Counted from the first letter of the stretch, positions 34,816 through 48,068 are shown. The stretch is DNA of 64,000 nucleotides from Apodemus sylvaticus (GCF_947179515.1 NC_067488.1:33269842-33333841); one strand, 5' to 3'. The notes: generated by a model from the sequence alone, not told the origin. A program made the numbers and translations.

Positions 34816-36960
34816 AGGTTCATGTTCTTAATTTTAATAATAAAGACTGTACAATTATGTACAAACTAAAGGTGGTATGGAATATTCAATTCACTCCTGA
34901 ACACAACTAAAGGAGAAAAAAATAGAACTTTTGAGACATAGCTGAGACAATGGAAAAATTTAGCTATGGATTATATATTAGATATCACCATCTTATCCTT
35001 TCCCCAAGTGTGCTAAGCATGTTGTGGTTTTGGTCTCAAATCCCATTTTTAGAAGAACTCTAGGGTGAGGAAGTCACAGTATCAAATGTGGAGAGACAGG
35101 TATGATTATTAAGTAACTGGAGGGTATTCAGCTGTTCACAGAATTCTTCTTTCTACTTTTTGTGTTCATTTGAACTTTCCTAATACGTGATTTTTAAAAA
35201 CCAAATTTTGTAATTATCACAAAAGCTCGACATTTTTCTCCTGTTGAGCTTTTCCCCTCCTTTAACTGTTAAAATTATTTTAGAGGACTTTTAGCTTCCT
35301 ATCAAAATGGAGCAGAAAGCACAGAGTTCTTATAACCCCTGTCTCTTACCTGCATGGCTTCTCCCATTATCATGGTCTCCCACTAGAGTGGTACATGTCT
35401 TCCGGATGATGAGACCTCATGTCTCTACCAGCCTGCAGTTATCTGAGACTCCACTGCTGACCTGGACTTGGGCAAATGTGTAAAAACATATTTCTACCAC
35501 TGTAGACCATCCCTAAAATCTCCCTATAGTCCAACTCTTCACTTTCCTTCACCCACGACAATCACTCGTTCATTTACACTTAAACCCTGGCCTTTAGGGC
35601 TTTTCCTTTCCTAGAATATTCCATAGCCAGAAAGGTTAGACTGAAGCTCTTCCAGTTCAGCTTCTTTCACTTAGCACAGTTTCTTCCATATCCTTTCATG
35701 GCCTGATAGTGCATTTCTTTGTGCATGTATGTGGAATAGCGTTGTATATTCTAGATACACTACCTACTACACCTGCATGGCCTCCAAGGTAATCCAGAAT
35801 AAATCTGCTATCATCCAACGTGGTTTGCATACATGATTTCTGTGTAGAGCAAGTCTCCAGCTCTTTGTGTAAATACTGAAAGAGGTAACTGAATTTTATT
35901 GGAGAAAACTCAGGAACTTCATTAAAGGAAAGGAACAAACTTGCCACCTAGAACTTTTTACCACGAAATTCCTGACTTCTCTTCATACAGACACAAATCA
36001 TGTTATGATTTCATATCACAGACATCATATATATGCTTCACAGACTAGACTCTTTTGCACAGCTTCCTATATTTCTGTTCTGTGCTTTCCCATTCCTGAA
36101 CAAATATGTGATGTTTTATAGGCATGAACCACCAACCTTCAACTACTAGCACATTTCTAACTGGCTGGGAAGCGCAATCGCCTACATTTCCCTTCTACCA
36201 TCTCCCACTTCCTGCTTTCAAGCTGTGCCAACCAGTTTGCTGGTGATTATGTATTTTCACATCTCACAGAGACACAGCCCCCTCTAAATGTCAACACTGC
36301 TCATGGGTTTCTCTTCACTCTGCACCATCGAAATACCTGTTAGGACAGTCCCTAGATCAAAAGGATTCTCCTCTGCGATGGAATCCAATTTGATGATTTT
36401 CAAAGAATTTGAGGTGTCCGTTGGAAAATCAAGAATATGAAAGCTGAGCTGGGGGGTCGGGGTGTGGGGCTCCTAGTGCCCTGATACTGCTCAGAGCTGC
36501 TCAGCATTCTTGAGATTTCTAGCATTGAGAGATGGGGAAGCAGGCTATGATTGCATAAATGCTGCATGATAAATATGACACAGTGAGTAATTTCAGCTTC
36601 AAGAAGCTAAGACTAGCTGAAGTGTGAGGAAACTTACTTTTTAAAGTTTTTTTTTCCAATTTGTTTAAAGAAGTTAATTTAGCATCAGTGCACTCTGTCA
36701 CAGTGGGAGGCATCTCATGTTATTATAATTATATGGCTTTCCTGTTGATGTGTAGGTTTGGGGGTTCTTTTTTCTTTTTTTTCCCTTCTCTGTATTTTTG
36801 AAACTTCTCACAGAGTCAGTATGTATTTGTAAAATGGATGAATGGATGAATAAATCATGAATGCAACGGCATAGATCCGACATAGCTACCATAGGGTTGT
36901 TAGAATAACTCAGGAACAGAGTCTTCCCCTTTCTGCAGCCAAGCGCCAAGCCCAGTTCCA
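34816..36960. other. no gene or repeat recognised
   Basis: About 2 kb of ordinary noncoding sequence. Short open frames at 35696 and 36698 have no features. This is the longest unbroken repeat-poor stretch of the intergenic part and a candidate place for conserved noncoding elements. Confidence 0.4.
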
Positions 36961-37140
36961 TGCCTCCCCCCTCCCATGTCCTTTATACCTGCTCTGCAGG
37001 GACACTGTCCAAAAGGAAGTGTTGACTGTCCCCTTCCTTCCTCTCTTTGCTCTGCTTATCCTGAGCTTCACATAGACAGGCTAGAAAGCTGCTACTGAAG
37101 AGAAAATTGTACATGTCGGTAAATGACATCTTCACAATAG

Positions 37141-37203
37141 CATGCACACAGACACACAGGTACACACACATACAGAGGTATATGGGTACTTATACTCATA
37201 CTC

Positions 37204-37269
<66 letters not shown>

Positions 37270-37604
37270 AAGCACAAAATACACACCCAGAGGCACACAC
37301 AGACACATAGACTTGAAGACATATCACACAGACACACACACACACACACACACAGATACAGACACACACACATACACACAGAGAGAGAAGCACAAAACAC
37401 ACACCCAGAGGCACACCCAGACATACAGACTTGAAGACATACCACACAGACACACACACACACACACATACACACACACACAGATACAGACACACACATA
37501 CACACATACACACACACAGACAAGAACAAAATACACACCCAGAGGCACACCCAGACACACAGACTTGAAGACATACCACACACACACACACAGATACAGA
37601 CACA

Positions 37605-37660
<56 letters not shown>

Positions 37661-37800
37661 TGCACGTGTGTGCAAAGAGAAGCATACAATACACATCCAG
37701 ATGTACACACACACAGACTTGCAGACACACAGACACACAGACACACAGACACACAGACACACACACACACACACACACACACACTTATACTTTCATGCAC
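37141..37800. repeat. CA-rich minisatellite with ~120-155-bp higher-order unit
   Basis: Besides (CA)n and (CT)n runs, a block reading AGCACAAAAYACACACCCAGAGG then AGACTTGAAGACATA recurs at about 37270, 37389 and 37524, with a diverged fourth copy near 37681. Long open frames on both strands are products of the repeat. Confidence 0.95.
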
Positions 37801-38044
37801 ATACAGAGGCATGTGGATACATGTGCACACACATACATACCAAACGCAATTACCATAAGTTACAATTAGCTTAATTTTGTCTCCAAAGAACTTTGGGATT
37901 GCTCTTTACTGTGGTTAATAAAAAAGAGTGAGTGATCTTGACTCAAAACAAGAACAAGATTGGATGAAAATAATCCAGAGAACTATTTTAGGACTCTGAA
38001 AAATGAGCTCAGGCAGACAAGGAATAAACAGAATTAGGTCAGAC

Positions 38045-38157
38045 GAGAGCTTGTGGGAGTCCATTCTCTGCTTACAGCACGTGAGTCCTGGGGTTTGAAC
38101 TCAGGTCCTTAGGCTTAGCGGCAAGGGTCCTTACCTGCTGAGCCATCTGTTCAGCTT
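38045..38157 (-). mobile_element. B3-type SINE
   Basis: GGGTTTGAACTCAGGTCCTT and CCTGCTGAGCCATCTG are reversed B3 landmarks. Confidence 0.8.
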
Positions 38158-38223
38158 GATAAGCATTCATCCTAGTTTGTTTTGTGTTATCTCATCTCTT
38201 CTTCCCTCCCTGTATCCCTCTGT

Positions 38224-38224
<1 letters not shown>

Positions 38225-38313
<89 letters not shown>

Positions 38314-38343
38314 TTTCTTTCTTTCTTTCTCTCTCTTTCTTTT

Positions 38344-38378
<35 letters not shown>

Positions 38379-38411
38379 CTCTTTCTTTTTCTTTCTTTCT
38401 TTTTTCTTTCT

Positions 38412-38502
<91 letters not shown>
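38225..38502. repeat. (CTTT)n microsatellite, about 280 bp
   Basis: An almost pure CTTT array with a few CCTT, CTCT and TTTTT interruptions in the middle (38310-38415). Confidence 0.98.
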
Positions 38503-39290
38503 CTGTCCTCCTCTATCGCATCACTGCATTCACCCATCTGCCCATCTGTCATCTATCTACATGCAGTTTCTTTTCTTAGACATGATTTTGCCACAGGCCT
38601 TGGCTTTATGCTTGATCTGCAGTAGCTTCGCCAGTACTGGGATTAGTCTGAGAAGTCTTTTTTTTTAAATATCCTTTTTTTGGGATGTTATTTATGTAGC
38701 ATGAAATTGCCCTTCTAAAGCAAATGGTTCAGTGATTTTTTTGGTATGTGTTCATTGAGTTATGAAGTATTTGTTTTGAAAAGCTGCGAGCTCAAGGAGA
38801 GAAATGAGAGTCTTTAGCTGTTTTTCCTGGAACTACAGCTTCAGTCCTGTATGGGGAAGTCCTTAAACCCATGGTTTTGTTGAAAGAGTCTCTTGACTCT
38901 GGGCAGGTTCTGAATGACTGACAGTTTGGTAAAGTGATGGGAAAAGCAGCCTCGTTATTTTATGAACCTCAAACAAAAATGTGAATTAATGATAATATCT
39001 TAATTGTCTAATGCTTTTCAGAGATTTGAAATGTTTTATGGTTCTAAAGATGAACTACACCAAGTAGTAAATTATGTGTGTGGTCAAGAATATTGACTGA
39101 TGGTAAAATTACATCACCCCCCCCCCCTTCCCACAAAGTTTCGGGATCATCATAAAGGAGGGTAGAAAGTGCCAGAGGTCAGGGAGGATGAATGGTGTTT
39201 TTAAAGACATAACAGATTGGATACATTTATGAACTCATAGAGGCGGCAGTTTCCTGTACAAGACCTATCCAAGAGCAGGTGAGAAAACAT
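38503..39290. other. no gene recognised
   Basis: Noncoding DNA containing an 11-C run at 39117-39127. Confidence 0.4.
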
Positions 39291-39292
39291 TT

Positions 39293-39496
39293 TTTTTAAG
39301 ATTTATTAATTTATTGTACGTAAGTACTCTGTAGCTGTCTTCAGACACTGTAGCTGTCTTCAGACACTCCAGAAGAGGGCATCAGATCCCATTACAGATG
39401 GTGGTGAGCCACCATGTGGTTGCTGGGATTTGAACTCAGGACCTTTCAAAAAGCAGTCAGTGCTCTTAACCACTAAGCCATCTCCCCAGCACCTCA
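39293..39496 (-). mobile_element. B2/B3-type SINE
   Basis: Starts with AAGATTTATTAATTTATT and ends AAGCCATCTCCCCAGCACC (reversed head). A 19-bp segment GTAGCTGTCTTCAGACACT is tandemly doubled at 39331-39368. Confidence 0.92.
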
Positions 39497-39584
39497 ACAT
39501 TTCAACATGGAGTGAAAATGAGTTTACAACTCCCACCCCACTCCACAAGCTGTCAAGCTGTTGACAGTTGATGACTTGCTAGGG

Positions 39585-39835
39585 AGGGATAGTCAGTTTT
39601 CTTTAACAGGTGGTTCCTACTAGGTTGATCACATTACAGTGGATGGCTCTACACTCAGGAATATATGGACAGCTCAGATTGGAATCAGTGTGTTACAGAA
39701 AACACAACAATCAAAACAGAATATTAAGTCGGGAGTCAGTAAGACTGAGATCTGGGAGGAATTGGGGGAAGTGTAGGACTGATTAAAATATTTTGTATAC
39801 ATGTATGAAATTGTCAAAGAATTATAAATATAAAA
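39585..39835 (+). mobile_element. old L1 3' end
   Basis: AGTCAGTTTTCTTTAACAGG, GTGGATGGCTCTACACTC and GAAATTGTCAAAGAATTATAAA follow the 3'UTR order of an older rodent L1, the same kind as 10187-10628. Confidence 0.75.
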
Positions 39836-40705
39836 ACTAAACAATTGAAATCTTATCATTAATATTTGCTTGCCATTAATGTGTGGACTAGTTTGCATTT
39901 TTGTAAAACAAACAGGGAACTAATATTCTAAATAAAAAGTACACACTACCAAGTGGGGGGTCAAAGGTCAACTTTGACTTTTGTGTGGGAGGAGAGGGAC
40001 ATTGATATTAAGGGAGAGATTTAAACCCAGAAGAAAACAGAAGAGAGTTTCTCAAAAGATTCCATTTCTCAGCTGTCCATTCTGAGCAATGTAGCTTTAG
40101 TGTCATTAGGACGCTGTGGTCACAAGGTGGTGAGGAAGGAAGATAATTTCAGATAGTCTGACATGAGGCTGTGAAGGTGTGTGTGTATGTGTGTGTGTGT
40201 GTATTGTGGTGTAGAGAGGCAGCAATAAGGACAAATTAAGAGGCTTAGAGAAGCGTCTGGAGAGTGTTGCTAATAAAACATTTCATCAGCATCATTTTGG
40301 TTATGGTGTCCTGTCAGGGCTGATGGTTAGCATAGACGTTGGGAAGCTGAAGGACATGAGGACAGCAAGGACCAGGAGTACCCACAGTGCTAAGAAGCAG
40401 AAGAGAGAGCATGCAAACTTTCGAGAGTCAGAAGGTCTGAGGCTGTCTCATCATGGGCAGGATGATTAGAGTTGAATGATCGATCACTAAGGCCTCTTGT
40501 GAGTCCAACTCCTAGCACAATAACCACAAATGCTATGTACTCAATAAACAACGCTTGCGAGTAAGTAGATCCCAGATGATATGCATCTTTTGCTCACTGT
40601 GCAGCTTAGAAGAGCAGTGTGATAAGGTGAAGGTCTGACATGGGGTCTCCACTGTCCTGGCCCACAGCTCATTTCTTTTAGTGTTTTGATCTTGTCTTAG
40701 ATTTT
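39836..40705. other. no gene recognised
   Basis: Noncoding DNA with a short (TG)n at 40177-40202. Confidence 0.4.
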
Positions 40706-40722
40706 GGCATCTGTGTCCTCTT
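40706..40722. repeat. left 17-bp target-site duplication
   Basis: GGCATCTGTGTCCTCTT is repeated exactly at 44406-44422, directly beyond the 5' end of the L1. Confidence 0.97.
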
Positions 40723-43700
40723 TTTTTAAAAAAAATATTTTTATTTTCTATATTCTTTGTTTACATTCTAAATGATTTCCCCTTTCCCAGATCCCCCCTC
40801 CCCATATGTCCTATAAACCTTCTTCTCTCCATCCATTCTCCAATCACCTCCCTCCTTTTTCTCTGTCCTGATACTCCCCTCCAATGCTAGATCAATCCTT
40901 TCCAGGATCAGGACCCTCTCCATACTTCTTCATGGGAGTCATTTGTTATGCGATTTGTGACTTGGGTATTCAGGGATTCTGGGCTAATTAATATCCACTT
41001 ATCAGAGATTGCATTCCATGTGTATTCTTTTGTGATTGGGATACCTCACTTAGGATTATATTTTCCAGATCAAACCATTTGCCTAAAAATTTTGTGAATT
41101 CATTGTTTCTAATTGCTGAGTAGTATTCCATTGTGTGAATATACCACATTTTCTGTATCCATTCCTCCTTTGAGGGACATCTGGGTTCTTTCCAGCTTCT
41201 GGCTATTATAAATAAGGCTGCTATAAACATAATGGAGCATGTGTCTTTATTGCATGCCGGGGAATCCTTTGGGTATATGCCTAGGAGAGGTAAAGCAGGG
41301 TCCTCCGGAAGTGTCATGTCCAGTTTTCTGAGGAACCGCCAGACTGATTTCCAAAGTGGTTGTACCACTTTGCAATCCCACCAGCAGTGGAGGAGTGTTC
41401 CTCTTTCTCCACATCTTCAACAACACCTGCTGTCTCCTGAGATTTTGACCTTAGCCATTCTGACTGGTGTAAGGTGAAATCTCAGGGTTGTTTTGATTTG
41501 CATTTCCCTAATGACTAATGATGTTGAGCACTTCTTAAGGTGCCTCTCGGCCATCAGAATTTCTTCAGGTGAAAATTCTTTGTTTAGATATGTACCCCAT
41601 TTTTAATAGGGTTATTTGGTTCCCTGGGGTCTAATTTCTTGAGTTCTTTGTGTATATTGGATATTAGCCCTCTATCAGGTGTAGGGTTGGTGAATATCCT
41701 TTCCCAATTTGATGATTGCTGTTTTGTCCTTTTAACAGTGTCCTTTGCCTTACAGAAACTTTGTAATTTTATGAGGTCCCATTTGTCAATTCTTGATCTT
41801 AGAGCATAAGCTATTGGTGATCTGTTCAGAAACATTTCCCCTGTGCCCGTGTCCTCAAGGGTCTTCCCCAGTTTCTTTTCTATTAGTTTCATTGTGTCTG
41901 GTTTTACATGGAGGTCCTTGATCCACTTGGAGTGAAGTTTAGTACATGGAGTTAAGAATGGATCAATTCACATTCTTCTGCATGCTGACCTCCAATTGAA
42001 CCAGCACCATTTGTTGAAAGGGGTATCTTTTTTCCACTGGAAATTTTCGGCTTCTTTGTCTAAGATCAAGTGACCAAAGGTATGTGGATTCATTTCTGGA
42101 TCTTCAATTCTATTCCATTGGTCCACTTGTCTGTCACTGTGCCAATACCATGCAGTTTTTAACACTATTGCTCTGTAGTATTGCTTGAAGTCAGGGATAC
42201 TGATTCCCCCAGAATTTCTTTTGTTGTTGAGAATAGTTTTAGCTATCCTGGGTTTTTTGTTATTCCAGATGAATTTGAGAATTGCTTTTTCTAACTCTGT
42301 GAAGAACTAAGTTGGGATTTTGATGGGGATTGCATTGAATCTGTAGATCGCTTTTGGCAAGATGGCCATTTTAACTGTATTAATCCTGCCGATCCATGAG
42401 CATGGTAGATTTTTCCATTTTCTGAGGTCTTCTTCAATTTCCTTCTTCAGAGACCTGAAGTTCTTGTCATATAGATCTTTCACTTGTTTGGTTAGAGTCA
42501 CACCAAGATACTTTATATTGCTTGTGGCTATTGTGAAGGGTGTCATTTCCCTAACTTCTTTCTCAGCCTTCTTATCCTTTGAGTATAGGAAGGCAGATGA
42601 TTTGCTTGAGTTGATTTTATAACCAGTCACTTTGCTGAAGTTGTTTATCAGCTGTAGGAGTTCTCTGGTGGAGGTTTTTGGGTCACTTAAGTAGACTATC
42701 ATGCCATCTTCAAATAGTGATAATTTGACTTCTTCCTTTCCAATTTGTATCCCCTTGACCTCCTTATGTTGTCTAATTGCTCTAGCTAGAACTTCAAGTC
42801 CTATATTGAAAAGATATGGAGAGAGGACAGCCTTGTTTAGGCCCTGGTTTTAGTGGGATTGCTTCAACTTTCTCTCCATTTAGTTTGATGTTGGCTACCA
42901 GTTTGCTGTATATTGCTTTAATGATGCTTAGGTATGGCCCTTGAATTTCTGTTCTTTCCAAGACTTTTAGCATGAAAGGATGCTGAATTTTGTCAAATGC
43001 TTTTTCTGCATCTAATGAGATGATCATATGGTTTTTTCTTTGAGTTTGTTTATGTGGTGGATAGCATTGATGGATTTCCTTATACTGAACCATCCCTGCA
43101 TCCCTGGGATGAAGCCCACTTGATCATGATGGATGATCATTTTGATGTGTTCTTGGATTCGGTTGGCAAGAATTTTATTAAGTATTTTTGCATCAATATT
43201 CATAAGGGAAATTGGCCTGAAGTTCTCTTTCTTTGTCGGATCTTTGTGTGGTTTTAGTATCAGCATAATTGTGGCTTCATAGAATGAGTTTGGTAGAGTT
43301 CCTTCTGTTTCTATTTTGTGGAATAGTTTAAAGAGTATTGGTATAAGGTCTTCTATGAAGGTCTGATAGAATTGTGCACTGAAGCCATCTGGTCCAGTGC
43401 TTTTTTTGGTTGGGAGACTTTCTATGACCCTTTTTATTTCTTCAGGTGTTATGGGACTGTTTAGATGAACTATTTGATCCTGATTTAGTTTTGGTGTCGG
43501 ATATCTGTCTAAGAAACTGTGCATTTCCTCCTGATTCTCCAGTTGTGTTGAGTGCAGGCTTTTGTAGTAGGATCTAATGATTTTTTTGAATTTCTCAGTT
43601 TCTGTTGTTATATTTCCCTTTTAATTTCTAAGTTTGTTAATCTATATACTGTCTTTTTGCCCTTTGGTTAGTCTGGCTAAGGGTTTTTCTGTCTTGTTGA

Positions 43701-44405
43701 TTTTCTCAAAGAACCAGCTCCTGGTTTTGTTGATTCTTTGTATGGTTCTCTTTGTTTCTACTTGATTGATTTTGGCCCTGAGTTTGATGATTTCCTGCCT
43801 TCTACTCCTCCTGGGTGAAATAGCTTCTTTTTGTCCCAGGGCTTTCAGGTGTGTCATTAAGCTGTTAGTGTATGCTCTCTCCATTTTCTTTTTGGAGGCA
43901 CTCAGGGCTATGAGTTTTTCTCTTAGCACTGCTTTCATTGTGTCCCATAGATTTGGGTATGTTGTGTCTTCATTTTCATTAAGTTCTAAAAAGTCTTTAA
44001 TTTCTTTCTTTTTTCTTCCTTGACCAAGGTATCATTGAGTAGAATATTATTTAGTTTCCACGTGTATGTGTGTTTTCTGTTGTTTTTGTTGCTATTGAAG
44101 ACCACTTTTACTCCATAGAGATCTGATAGGAGGCATGGGATTAGTTCGATCTTCTTATATTTGTTGAGGTCTGTCTTGTGACCAATTATATGGTTGATTT
44201 TGGAGAAGGTACCATGAGGTGCTGAGAAAAAGGTATATTCTTTTGCTTTAGGATAGAATGTTCTATATATATCTGTTAAATCTAATTGGTCCAAAGCTTC
44301 AATTAGTTTCACTGTGTCTCTGTTCAGTTTCTGTTTTCCTGATTGGTCCATTGAGGAGAGTGCAGTGTGGAAGTCACCCACAATTATTGTGTTAGGTGCA
44401 ATGTG
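40723..44405 (-). mobile_element. 5'-truncated LINE-1 (3.7 kb) with intact target duplication
   Basis: T-rich start, reversed 3'UTR, then ORF2 from its end back into the endonuclease domain (truncated near VGDFH at 44381). ORF2 is split over about eight frames. The RT motif FADD has become FEDG (minus strand of about 42695-42715), so the catalytic centre is lost. SDLYG replaces SDHYG in the endonuclease, removing a catalytic histidine. The 17-bp direct repeats show a standard L1 insertion followed by decay. Confidence 0.97.
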
Positions 44406-44422
44406 GGCATCTGTGTCCTCTT
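44406..44422. repeat. right 17-bp target-site duplication
   Basis: Exact copy of 40706-40722. Confidence 0.97.
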
Positions 44423-44596
44423 ATTCAGAGACATCATTCTGACCTTCCGACAGATTTAGGCAAAAGGAAGTTCAAATTCAGCGTTTCCATTTCTAAGATG
44501 TGTGGTCTAGGCAAATACATAACCAGTTTAAACCTAGTCATCTACTGTGCCAGGTGGGGAATGAATTCTCCTTTGTAGAGTAGTATTAACTTCAGA

Positions 44597-46368
44597 GAGC
44601 AGCATAAAGTATCTTGGGGTGACTCTAACCAAACAAGTGAAAGACCTATATGACAAGAACTTCAGATCTCTGAAGAAGGAAATCGAAGAAGATTTCAGAA
44701 AATGGAAAAACCTTCCATGCTCGTGGATTGGCAGGATTGATATAGTTAAAATGGCCATCTTGCCAAAGGCGATCTACAGATTCAATGCTATTCCCATAAA
44801 AATCCCAACCCAGTTCTTCATAGAGCTAGAAAGAGCAATTCTCAAATTCATCTGGAATAACAAAAAACCCAGGATAGCTAAAACTATTCTCAACAGTAAA
44901 AGAACTTCAGGGGGATTCAATATCCCAGACTTTAAACTCTACTACAGAGCAATAGTGATAAAAACTGCATGGTATTGGTACAATATCAGGCAAGCGGATC
45001 AATGGAATAGGATTGAACACCCAGAAATGAACCAACACACCTATGGTCACTTGGTCTTCGACCAAGGAGCTGAAAGCATCCAGTGGAAAAAAGATAGTGT
45101 TTTCAACAAATGGTGCTGGTTCAATTAGAGGTCAGCATGCAGAAGAATGCGCATCGATCCATTCTTATCTCCTTGTATCAAGCTCAACTCCAAATGGATC
45201 AAGGACCCCCACATAAAACCTGACACACTGAAACTAATCGAAAAGAAACTGGAGAAGACCCTGGAGGACATGGGCACAGGGGAAAAGTTCCTGAATAGAA
45301 CACCAATAGCTTATGCTCTAAGATTAAGAATTGACAAATGGGACCTCATAAAACTACAAAGTTTCTGTAAGGCAAAGGACACCATCAAAAGGACAAAACA
45401 TCAACCAACAGACTAGGAAAGGATCTTCACCAACCCTAAATCTGACAGAGGGCTAATATCTAATATATACAAAGAACTCAAGAAAGTAGAACCCAGAGAA
45501 CCAAATAACCCCATTAAAAAGTGGGGTACGGAGCTAAACAAAGAATTTTCACATGAAGAACTTCGGAGAGCTGAGAAACACCTTAAGAAATGTTCGACAT
45601 CATTAATCATTATGGAAATGCAAATCAAAACAACCCTGAGATTTCACCTCACACCAGTCAGAATGGCTAAGGTCAAAAACTCAGGAGACAGCAGGTGTTG
45701 GTGAGGATGTGGAGAAAGAGGAACACTCCTCCACTGCTGGTGGGATTGCAAGATGGTGCAACCACTTTGGAAATCAGTCTGGCAGTTCCTCAGAAAACTG
45801 GGCATGTCACTTCCTGAGGACCCTGTTATACCACTACTGGGCATATATCCAGAGGATTCTTCAGCATGCAATAAGGACACATGCTCAACTATGTTCATAG
45901 CAGCCCTATTGTAGTAGCCAGAAGCTGGAAAGAACCTAGGTGTCCTTCAACGGAGGAATGGATACAAAAAATGTGGTATATTTACACAATGGAGTACTAT
46001 TCAGCCATTAGAATCAATGAATTTATGAAATTCTTAGACAAATGGATGGAGCTGGAGAACATCATACTAAGTGAGACAACCCAGTCTCAAAAGATCAATC
46101 ATGGTATGCACTCGCTGATAAGTGGATACTAGCCTAGAAACTTTGAATACCCAGGACATAATCCACAAATTAATGATGTCCAAAAAGAATGGAGGAGTGG
46201 TCCCTGGTTCTGGAAAGACTCAGTGCAAGAGTGTAGGGGAATTCCAGAACAGGGAAGTGGGAAGGGGTGGATGGAAGAATAGGGGGACAGAAGAGGGCTT
46301 ATGGGACTTGCGGGGAGTGGTGACCCAGAAAAGGGGAAATAATTTGCAATATAAATAAAAAAAACCTC
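44597..46368 (+). mobile_element. 5'-truncated LINE-1 (1.8 kb)
   Basis: Begins at CATAAAGTATCTTGGGGTG just past the RT core and runs through the ORF2 C terminus to HSLISGY (stop at 46132), 3'UTR and A-rich tail. One frame stays in register from 44619 to about 45530, broken only by TAG at 45126 and 45414; later shifts fall between 45700 and 45900. It is little decayed. Confidence 0.95.
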
Positions 46369-46380
46369 AGTGATGCTCGA

Positions 46381-46382
<2 letters not shown>

Positions 46383-46431
<49 letters not shown>
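46383..46431. repeat. (AC)n microsatellite
   Basis: About 24 AC units, starting 15 bp after the L1 tail. Confidence 0.98.
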
Positions 46432-46435
<4 letters not shown>

Positions 46436-46825
46436 AAGAGCTGAAGTTCTACTGCTGGAGTTCCAAGGATGCTGTTCACCAGTGTTACCACAAGATGGCA
46501 GCAGAGGAAAGCATGTGCCTGTGAAGAGGCCCTTAGGCTCAATCCTAAGGCTCTCCAGTGGGTTCAGAAAGCAGATCTCATGTGACAGGAGTTTTCACTG
46601 TAACCTCTCTGCCCACAGGTTGCCTCTACTTTTCGGTTATGAATCCTCACCATAGCGTAGCTTATGTTGCACAGATCATACCTCCATTTGGGGTCTGTTT
46701 GGGCATCTTGGAAACCAATGATTTTTATTTAAAAAGTCTGGTGTCTGTGAGTTCTGATAGAGAGCAGACCAAGGGCTTCGAAGGCTGGGTGAATTTTTAG
46801 TCTGAATAAAGAAAAGACAATAACT

Positions 46826-47110
46826 GTGTCTTAGGGTTTTACTGATGTGAACAGACACCTTGACCAAGGCATCTCTTATAAGGACATTTATTTGGGGCCA
46901 GCTTACAAGTTCAGAGGTTCAGTCCAGTATCATCAAGGTGGTAGCGAGGCAGCATCCAGACTGTCATGGTGCAGGAGGAGCTGAGAGTTCTACATCTTCA
47001 TCTGAAGGCTGTTAGCAGAATACTGACTTTTAGGCAGTTAGGATGAGACTCTTAAAGCCCATATCTGCAAATAGTGCCACTCCCTGGGCCAAGATATTCA
47101 AACCATGACA
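46826..47110 (-). mobile_element. rodent interspersed repeat, left arm of an inverted pair
   Basis: TTAGGGTTTTACTGATGTGA, AGGTTCAGTCCAGTATCATC and GGCAGCATCCAG are the reverse of the repeat at 48069-48402. The family is LTR- or DNA-transposon-like and not named with confidence. Confidence 0.7.
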
Positions 47111-47112
47111 GA

Positions 47113-48062
47113 CCATGATGTAGCAAAAACACGTATGCGATATGTTGGAGGGAGCAGAGAGTTAGAAGGACATAGGTGACATTGCTCAGCAATCCAGTGA
47201 GGAATCTCTGGGTTACAGCTTTCTGAAGGACAGCACTGGTTTGGGGTCTCTTTGCCACAGGCTCAGCTTCATGAGGTCATAAGATACTGGGTATGATCTT
47301 GTGGAGAACACAAGTCAAGCAGTTCCTAAATGGTTGCCCTAGTGGTTGTAGTATGCTTTGTGTGAGCTATTTGAAAAATGACTCAGGGTATGAAAATTTT
47401 AAGTTTGGCATGTGTGAGTTTTTAAGCTCATGAATTTAGCCTCTAGTGAAGAAATAACCTATCCAGAGACCAGTGTGCAGAGGCTGTCCTTGGTTCATTT
47501 ATATCCACTGGGACAGCCTCTGTGTCTGAGCTGAGAGGCTGGAGAGAAGAGGCTACTCCTGTTTTTTGAGGCAGCCATATTTCCCCGGAATGAACACACT
47601 TGGCATTCATAGTGGTCTCCAGCTGAACACTGGGAAGCTGTCCCCTGAACTCCACACTGAGCTCTTCAGAGGTCCTCATGGTCTAGATTCCAGTTCTGGG
47701 ATGTGCCAGACACCCTTAACTTTTACATTTTCCTGTGTCCAACAGGAGTAATGACCAACCCATGTGTGCTTTGTAGGAATCATGGGACATAGCCGCAGGA
47801 AGAACCATTGCCATGTTTGACAAGAGGCATATGTGACTAATAACATTTCTTTCTTTCCTCCTCTGGGCTTTGGAAGAATCTGGTGGGCAAGTGAATGAAG
47901 GAAAGGATGAACAACAACATGGAGTGTGTGCTATGGTGGCTAAGGAGGCCAATGCTCATTTGGCAGGGAACCAAGATAAGTCCTTAGCCTAGGAAAGAGA
48001 GGGGTGAATTAGTGGAGGCAGGTATTACTGGACAAGGGTGTAAGCAAGTATGTGGTTGTGTT
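47113..48062. other. spacer of the inverted pair; no gene recognised
   Basis: About 950 bp of noncoding sequence. An open frame at 47443-47679 has no family resemblance. Confidence 0.4.
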
Positions 48063-48068
48063 ACTGTA

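Noticed and set aside
37092..37784. Long cysteine/valine-rich open frames (up to 238 codons) on both strands
   Set aside because: They are translations of CA/TG repeats, open in several frames at once, with no start context or domain.
38156..38668. Open frames of 120-170 codons rich in Phe/Leu/Ser or Lys/Glu
   Set aside because: By-products of the CTTT microsatellite, present in three forward frames and one reverse frame.
44597..46368. Target duplication around the plus-strand L1 (ACTTCAGAGAG versus ACCTCAGTGATG)
   Set aside because: Only about nine of twelve bases agree, too weak to call.
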